DNA of 22,452 nt from assembly GCA_030265145.1 (NCBI GenBank), contig JARBES010000128.1, forward strand, positions 1,718,873-1,741,324, given 5' to 3'. The stretch comes from Strongylocentrotus pallidus (taxonomy: Eukaryota; Echinodermata; Echinoidea; Camarodonta; Strongylocentrotidae). Positions 17,545 through 22,452 of the stretch are shown here, piece after piece. Every line of letters starts with the position of its first letter. Position 1 is the first letter of the stretch. The position numbers were made by a program, and so were the translations under genes. The notes beneath the pieces are model-generated. The model was given only the letters and a program-made list of their open reading frames with translations, ran no database searches and was not told where the DNA came from.

Positions 17545-17654
17545 AATTGATTGGAGAGAAGCTGACAGTGGGGAAGATCTATGCAGCACTTCTGATCTAT
17601 GAGACCTGGAGAGAATACAAGGCCAAGATTCAAAGAGACGGACATGCTAGAACG
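17545..17654 (+). CDS. cacna1a/b/e (Cav2): Cav2 alpha-1 exon: IQ-domain helix
   Basis: The 110-bp exon (phase 1 to phase 0) completes Glu and reads [20 protein letters not shown] then WREYKAKIQRDGHART. Acceptor GACTGCAG, donor GTTAGT (weaker than consensus). It encodes the IQ-type calmodulin-binding helix. Vertebrate Cav2.1 has [23 protein letters not shown] and Cav1.2 has FLIQEYFRKFKKRK. The central Ile is kept, followed by Tyr instead of Met or Gln, and the usual aromatic pair YY/YF is replaced by Thr-Trp. The frame stays open past the donor for 56 codons, so the exon end is slightly less sure than the others. Confidence 0.93.
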
Positions 17655-17749
17655 GTTAGTCCTCCCCTCCTTATCATCACCTTACCTTTCTCACTTTCAT
17701 TAAGCTCTAAAACATTCCATGATGTGACTTGCTTCCTTTTACACCATGC

Positions 17750-17822
17750 AATCCCACGGAGGATGGAGGAAGAGGATCGGAGAGACATCATCCCAGAGGA
17801 CTCGTTTCATCGGAATCGTTGA
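17750..17822 (+). CDS. Possible extension or alternative end of the IQ exon
   Basis: The frame of the IQ exon runs on through 17655-17822 and ends IPRRMEEEDRRDIIPEDSFH RNR, then stop. The last 73 bases are GC-richer than the intron and encode a charged sequence. Vertebrate Cav2.1 has AMREEQDRTPLMFQRM shortly after its IQ helix, a loose resemblance to RRMEEEDRRDIIPE. The part between (17655-17740) looks intronic and hydrophobic when translated. Either an alternative read-through C-terminus or chance. Confidence 0.25.
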
Positions 17823-18005
17823 TTTTAAATGTCTCCTTATCATTTCCTATCCTACCCCTTTGATGATAAACCAAATGGTTTCCATAGTAACTAGACCATT
17901 GCCTGACATATCCCTTGATGTGCACGTTTATCTTACTTGCTTCATTCATTCACATTTACCCCCTACCCTCCAACCTGTCATCCGGTACCAGCCACCACCT
18001 CTAAG

Positions 18006-18116
18006 GGTATCCAGCACCAGGTGTGTCCAAGGAGGGATCCCCCGTCTCCCTCCCCCCGTAGAAACACCACACCCCTCCCATCATCCGAGAATGGTCCCCT
18101 TCCTCATCGTCATTAG
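18006..18116 (+). CDS. Candidate short terminal exon of Cav2
   Basis: After CCACCACCTCTAAG the phase-0 frame needed by the IQ exon reads GIQHQVCPRRDPPSPSPRRN then TTPLPSSENGPLPHRH and a TAG stop: 36 residues, basic, proline- and serine-rich. Vertebrate Cav2 C-termini are rich in such Pro/Arg/Ser segments. The region is clearly GC-rich compared with its flanks. Another frame is also open through it, so composition alone does not prove this frame. If used, it would give a short-tailed channel. Confidence 0.3.
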   Translation, partial: GIQHQVCPRRDPPSPSPRRNTTPLPSSENGPLPHRH

Positions 18117-19007
18117 TAATGCATGTCTGTAGGACGCAGCGTCTCATCCTTACTGCCATTTTTTTTTTTTAAACTTTCTCACTGTTCAGTTACCAACAAT
18201 CTTTTTCATCCATTTCCATGCATCCCTTGTTCCCATATTTATCAAATCGCTATATACATGTACCGGCGTCAAAGAAAGACTGAGCCAGCTTTGATTAGGC
18301 ATGTAAATACACATGTAAATGGCATCCCACATGGTTAACTCTTATACCAATCTCTGGTTGATATTAAACATATATTTCCCATCAATGATTTTTAAACTGT
18401 TTTTCTATCACTGATAAAAGTGATGATACAATCTGCCTTTTAAAGGGTTTTAATTTCATTTATTATTTTTTTTCTCTCTTCCATTTTTGCTTGTCTCCCC
18501 TTGGACCTATTTTTCTCCTCTGGGGTAACACAGATGCGTGAAGTTATAGTAATGTCTTTTTCTGCTTTTGGATCAATCTACCCAGTTTTCTCGAAAGCTT
18601 TCCCTAACAATTTTCTCACTTTTTATGCCTGGCTTACTCCACTAGTGTCTCTTAATGTTTCATTTTTTACTTAAACTTTCAATCTTTTGAGGGCAGCCAG
18701 AGACTGCCTGTAACAGTTATCTGTGTGGTGTGTCATATAATACTAGCATTTAGCAATTTAACAGGTTTTTAACTTTTCTCCTCTATAGCCATATTTTTCT
18801 CAGCTTCACAAACCAAATATATAAGAATTGCCCCTACTGTATGTAAAACGTTTTAAATATATACTCTAGTTTGCATCATATTTATAGATATTTATATAGG
18901 GATGTAGATTACCAGGACATTTACAATCTTTTCGAGTTGAGTCGGGTAACCAAAACATCTGTCGTTGCTTACTTCATCCCTATTTATAAGATCAGAGGAA
19001 TATTTTA

Positions 19008-19200
19008 AATAATAATAATAATAATAGATCACATTTATAACCCGCCTAATACATTGTTTCTAGGCACAGTGGTGCTGTTGTCCCAGCAGCCATTAAGTGA
19101 AGCAATGTCCTTACACAAAATAAAGCGGTTCAAAGCCCCTTCACAATTCCAAGCAAAATTTAGGATGAATAAATCAGTGATTGAACACTCCCCCCTTTTG
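19008..19200 (-). mobile_element. Probable SINE-type 3' tail with (TAA)n run
   Basis: An (AAT)n run at 19008-19026 is followed by AGATCACATTTATAACCCGC and TTTCTAGGCACAGTGG. On the - strand this has the form of a short interspersed element ending in TATAAATG(N)n(ATT)n, a tail type common in invertebrate genomes. The head was not found, so the boundaries (especially the right one) are guesses. Confidence 0.35.
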
Positions 19201-20849
19201 GCACAACCTGATTATTAAATTATCAGGACATGAACAAGTACATGCATGGAAAATGGACAAAAATGAAAACACGCTCTTTTTGTTTGTGTTTTGCTAGATT
19301 GAAAGCTTCTTCATGCATGGTTATAAGTCCCTTCACATCCCTAATGTTTTTGTTTCCATCTGCATGAGATTTCCAAACTCTTACTTGCTTTTTGTGTTTC
19401 CATCACATTTAGTTTTGTTTTTTTAAAGATTTTCCAGTATTTCATTCTAACCTCTTCAGCTCTTATGATAATCAGGAAACATCTACTAGTGCAAAAGCTT
19501 GCAAATTAAATCATATTTCCTATTGCGAAATACATTTCTCGACATCCTCGATCAATTTTAGGATTAATTCTTCTACAAAGACTGTTTAAAACTCTTTAGG
19601 CGGAACCACATTTGTCTCACATCAGATACTTTGTGAATAAGGACAGTAGATGTAATATGGATAATAATCGTTACTACTTGAGCTAATGACTTTTAATCTG
19701 TGCCCAATGAATCCAAACAGTCAGGAGAAACAGAGTATATTCATGGACTCTCAGACCATTCTTTGTAATACTCATATACCAATATAACATCACCTGCATT
19801 TAAGATGCAACATATGATTTATACCTCTTTACCTTTAGTATTTGACTGAAATAATTGTGTCATACTTAAAGGGATGATCGAAATGGTAGAAAATTGATTA
19901 ACAAGTAAAATTTTGATTTAGAACAAATTGCAGTCAGTGAAAAAGAATAATTTGTTGAAGAGATCAAAGGGACCAATACATCAAAATATGTATATTCCAT
20001 CTAAGTGCAATACATATCTTCCGACCTTTATCCCCCTTACAATATGATAAATACAAGCCCCACATAAAGTTTGGACTACAAGCAGTCATGATTCCTTTCT
20101 ACTATTTATCTGTGTGAATCTTATTATTTATTCCTTCTTTTTTTTTCTTTCTTTTTTACTGTAGTATCATTTATTTTTGTTTTCATTTTGTCACTAGTTT
20201 ATCATTTATCATTTCTCCATTTATTTAGCTTTATTGCAGTTGAAAGCAGAGCTTTTTTAGAAGAAGCATGACGTGTCATGTTGCTGTGCCAGCCATATTT
20301 GAAGCTATCTTGTTTGCAAGGCACAAGTCACACTCATTTACAAATGCCCTCCTAACTCCTAACATGTACAAGCTACGCAAATAAATGCTGAATTGTCAAA
20401 CTTGCGCTTAGGCTAATATGGCAATTAAATGACTGACAAATTTGTTTTATTTAATAGATAATCAACAACAACAAAAAATTATTATACATAGCCTGCAAGT
20501 ATACAGATAAAATATACCAGTAGCAGCAAAAAAATATTACTTGACATTAAAAGTGCATTGTGCATTCTGCCATAATCATCCCCCATTATCATTACTGTAT
20601 ATTACCCATAAACTACTTTTTATTTTGCGGCACTGCGGACTATAATTCTCAGAAATAGTGTTTTAATTAGCAATTACAAATCTTGATAGTAGAAATACAC
20701 CTGTACCGCAGATATACTTATTTTGATAGTTCAAGTGAAAATTATTTTGCCCAGCTAATACATTCATGTATTGTTTTCATCATCATTTAAAAAAATCATC
20801 ATCACTATCATCACATTGATAAGTCACCATGTTCTTGTTAGTTTCAATC

Positions 20850-20979
20850 TTAAAGTTGCTCAAGCGTGGGTATATAGAGGGCAGCAAACTGACGTACGCA
20901 CAGGAGCGTAATACCCATTAGCTCAGTGTTAAGTTGCCTACTTCACGAACGACTGTATACCCACGCTTGAGCAACTTAA
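20850..20979. mobile_element. TTAA-ended 130-bp foldback MITE
   Basis: A 22-bp perfect inverted repeat, AAGTTGCTCAAGCGTGGGTATA at 20853-20874 paired with 20956-20977, with an 81-base interior. Both ends carry TTAA (20850-20853 and 20976-20979). The unbroken 22-bp pairing suggests a recent insertion, or selection on the hairpin. No coding capacity. Confidence 0.65.
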
Positions 20980-21056
20980 ACCCATTGGCTCCTGGAACTG
21001 GGTGGCTCCTGTATTAAGCATAAGGGAATTAAAGAATTCAGTACTCAACAGGTTAA
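20976..21056 (-). mobile_element. TTAA-ended 81-bp MITE, copy 2
   Basis: Reverse-complement copy of the element at 3609-3688. On the - strand it begins TTAACCTGTTGAGTACTGAA and ends AATGGGTTTAA. It shares its left TTAA with the right end of the 130-bp element, so the two elements abut. Confidence 0.6.
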
Positions 21057-21245
21057 TCAATCAATTACATCAATCATTATCACCAAACCCATGTGACTTG
21101 TAGCTCTTCAGACCTGTGAGCTGCCGCACCGTTGTGTTGTTCTAGGACTGCAGTGTGTCTTAGTTAGCTGCACTTACTGCTGTGCCTGTGTTAAATGTGG
21201 AACCCCATTCTATGCATGCTATACCTTTCATCATATCTATATTAG

Positions 21246-21341
21246 GAATTGGTCTACTTCAAGTACCTCTACAAGAAGTATCCAGGCTTCGACATCAACG
21301 ACGAGCGCTACCAGAACACCTTTTCCGACGAGTTTCGTCGA
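21246..21341 (+). CDS. Candidate 96-bp exon, product not recognised
   Basis: TATATTAG is followed by GAATTGGTCTACTTCAAGTA and an open frame with strongly coding-like composition (about 50% GC against roughly 35% around it). It reads ELVYFKYLYKKYPGFDINDE then RYQNTFSDEFRR, up to a possible donor GTAGGC. The unit is 32 codons, phase 0 at both ends, so it could follow the IQ exon (HART|ELVYF) without breaking the frame. I do not recognise the sequence as a known Cav2 C-terminal segment. It could be a lineage-specific exon of the channel or an exon of another gene. Confidence 0.45.
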
Positions 21342-22348
21342 GTAGGCCACCATCTTTTATTTTTGTTTGCTTTTCAGTTAGTTAATTTTCTTGGCCAGAT
21401 GAAAGGGAATGTGATAAGGAGTTTAATCCAAGGACAGTTTCAGTCACTATTGAGACAAAAATATCTTCTTAATTGATCCTCGGACCAAGAGAATTGCCAT
21501 ATTCTTTACATAAGTCATGATTTTACCTTTGGACAAATACCTTATAAGCAACATCCTATCACTAACGTGATCATTATAACATCAAAACACCATCCATAAC
21601 AATCAAGTATTACTCACATTTATACTCAAACATATTACCGGTACACATTCATGAGCTGTTTTTGTATGTGTGGGTATCTGTCTGATTGTCTATCTGTCTG
21701 TCTGTTTGTCCATCTGTAAACTTATGTCTAGTCTTAATGTACATGTTTGTCATTGAAAAAAAGATTGTAATGGGATTTGCGGTTGGTGCTAATATGCAAA
21801 ATGGGTGCTTGTGTGGAGCTCTTCTTACCTGTATGACCTCTTATGCCTGATACCTTGAGTGTAGAAGTATAAGAGTAGGCATAAATGATAAATATGAAAC
21901 AGTCAAATAAATGTGATGTGTATTATAATATGCAAGTGACTCCTTGGTGGTGGTGATGTACTTATGTACACAACTTATTGTCCATGGGATAATGGGGCAA
22001 AATAATATCATCTTTCCTTAACTAATATAATGGAGAAGTTTATTCTCAATTTGTTTGCAATGCTTCTAATTGATGTATAAACATAGCTTTTGCATTGTAT
22101 GTACACTATATGTATCTTATATAAATGACTGCATAATATCGATATGTACATGTATAAGGTCAGATGTTGAAAAACCTTATGTGGTAATGGTATTCATGTG
22201 ATCCAGAGCATGTATATGGTGATGGGTTCTCTACACACTTCCTGTGAACTACTTTCTGCTTGCTGGTATGGGATGCAAGGTGTCAATCAAATGGAGCACT
22301 TCACATATATATGGAGCTAACATTACACCGCAGTGGGATGCCACATAG
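21342..22348 (+). other. Intron-like sequence near the window end
   Basis: AT-rich, with a (TCTG)n-like run at 21675-21716 and many ACATGTA-type words. No coding-like segment until about 22330. Confidence 0.5.
21675..21716. repeat. Imperfect (TCTG/TCTA)n microsatellite
   Basis: A TATCTGTCTGATTGTCTATC-type run of about 42 bases. Confidence 0.8.
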
Positions 22349-22452
22349 GACAATGGGCCATCGGATATGAAACATAATGTGGAGCTTTGGATGTTCAACG
22401 ATCATGAGAGTCTACACAACACCTTGCCGGAGTACAAATGGGTTGTTACAGT
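22349..22452 (+). CDS. Candidate partial exon cut by the window end
   Basis: After CCACATAG the frame is open to the last base: DNGPSDMKHNVELWMFNDHE then SLHNTLPEYKWVVT. The stretch is GC-richer than the preceding kilobase. The acceptor has a poor pyrimidine tract and the product is not recognised. It could be an exon beyond this window or part of a repeat. Confidence 0.22.

Larger units (their letters stand above)
17655..21245 (+). other. 3' part of the gene: splice pattern unresolved
   Basis: Expected to hold the low-complexity, poorly conserved Cav2 C-terminus. Two GC-richer, coding-like segments are seen (17750-17822 and 18006-18116). From about 18130 on, the DNA is AT-rich and intron-like, with a SINE-tail-like segment near 19008-19200 and two TTAA-ended elements from 20850. 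An acceptor-like CTCTGGGGTAACACAG ends at 18533, before ATGCGTGAAG, but no good donor follows. Confidence 0.5.

Noticed and set aside
18534-18674. Frame starting MREVIVMS after a good acceptor-like site
   Set aside because: The first three residues recall MREE of Cav2.1, but the rest is hydrophobic and AT-rich and there is no convincing donor.
1-22452. CRISPR array, rRNA or bacterial-type operon
   Set aside because: No regularly spaced repeats, no rRNA-like segment, and the spliced channel gene shows this is animal nuclear DNA.

Overview
This is intron-rich, AT-rich animal DNA. It holds the 3' part of one host gene on the + strand: the alpha-1 (pore) subunit of a voltage-gated calcium channel of the Cav2 class, the single invertebrate pro-orthologue of vertebrate P/Q-, N- and R-type channels (CACNA1A/B/E). 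Nine consecutive exons between 7139 and 17654 can be read by eye. They have matching phases and GT-AG borders, and encode about 330 residues: domain IV S4, S5, the pore loop with its selectivity-filter glutamate, S6, the EF-hand-like region, the pre-IQ region and the IQ helix. Domains I-III and IV S1-S3 must lie upstream of the window. The mix of tRNA-derived SINE, many small foldback elements, ACATGTA-rich introns and sea-urchin-style histone 3' signals suggests an echinoderm, most likely a sea urchin. The organism is an inference; nothing names it directly.

Layout. 1-7138: intron-like sequence with no ordinary exon, but with a striking 6-nt candidate microexon (2418-2423) at the place where vertebrate Cav2 genes carry the 6-nt 'NP/ET' cassette of the IVS3-S4 linker. 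7139-17654: the nine exons. Their introns (384-2697 bp) carry four copies of one foldback MITE family, a tRNA-derived SINE with a duplicated flank, a two-site kappaB cluster, a 40-bp tandem repeat and poly-G runs. 17655-22452: probable C-terminal region of the gene. The splice pattern cannot be fixed here; four coding-like segments are listed as candidates. Two small TTAA-ended elements abut each other at 20850-21056.

The most unusual observations are: (1) two perfect histone-mRNA-type stem-loops with a histone downstream element, on the - strand inside a Cav2 intron and with no histone gene beside them; (2) the 6-nt microexon candidate; (3) an exact 36-nt copy of one exon's 3' splice-site tract, placed about 365 bp downstream inside a 15-17-nt direct repeat; (4) a pair of near-perfect kappaB sites flanking an ATF/CRE-like site in an intron. 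No rRNA, functional tRNA, CRISPR array or second convincing protein gene was seen.
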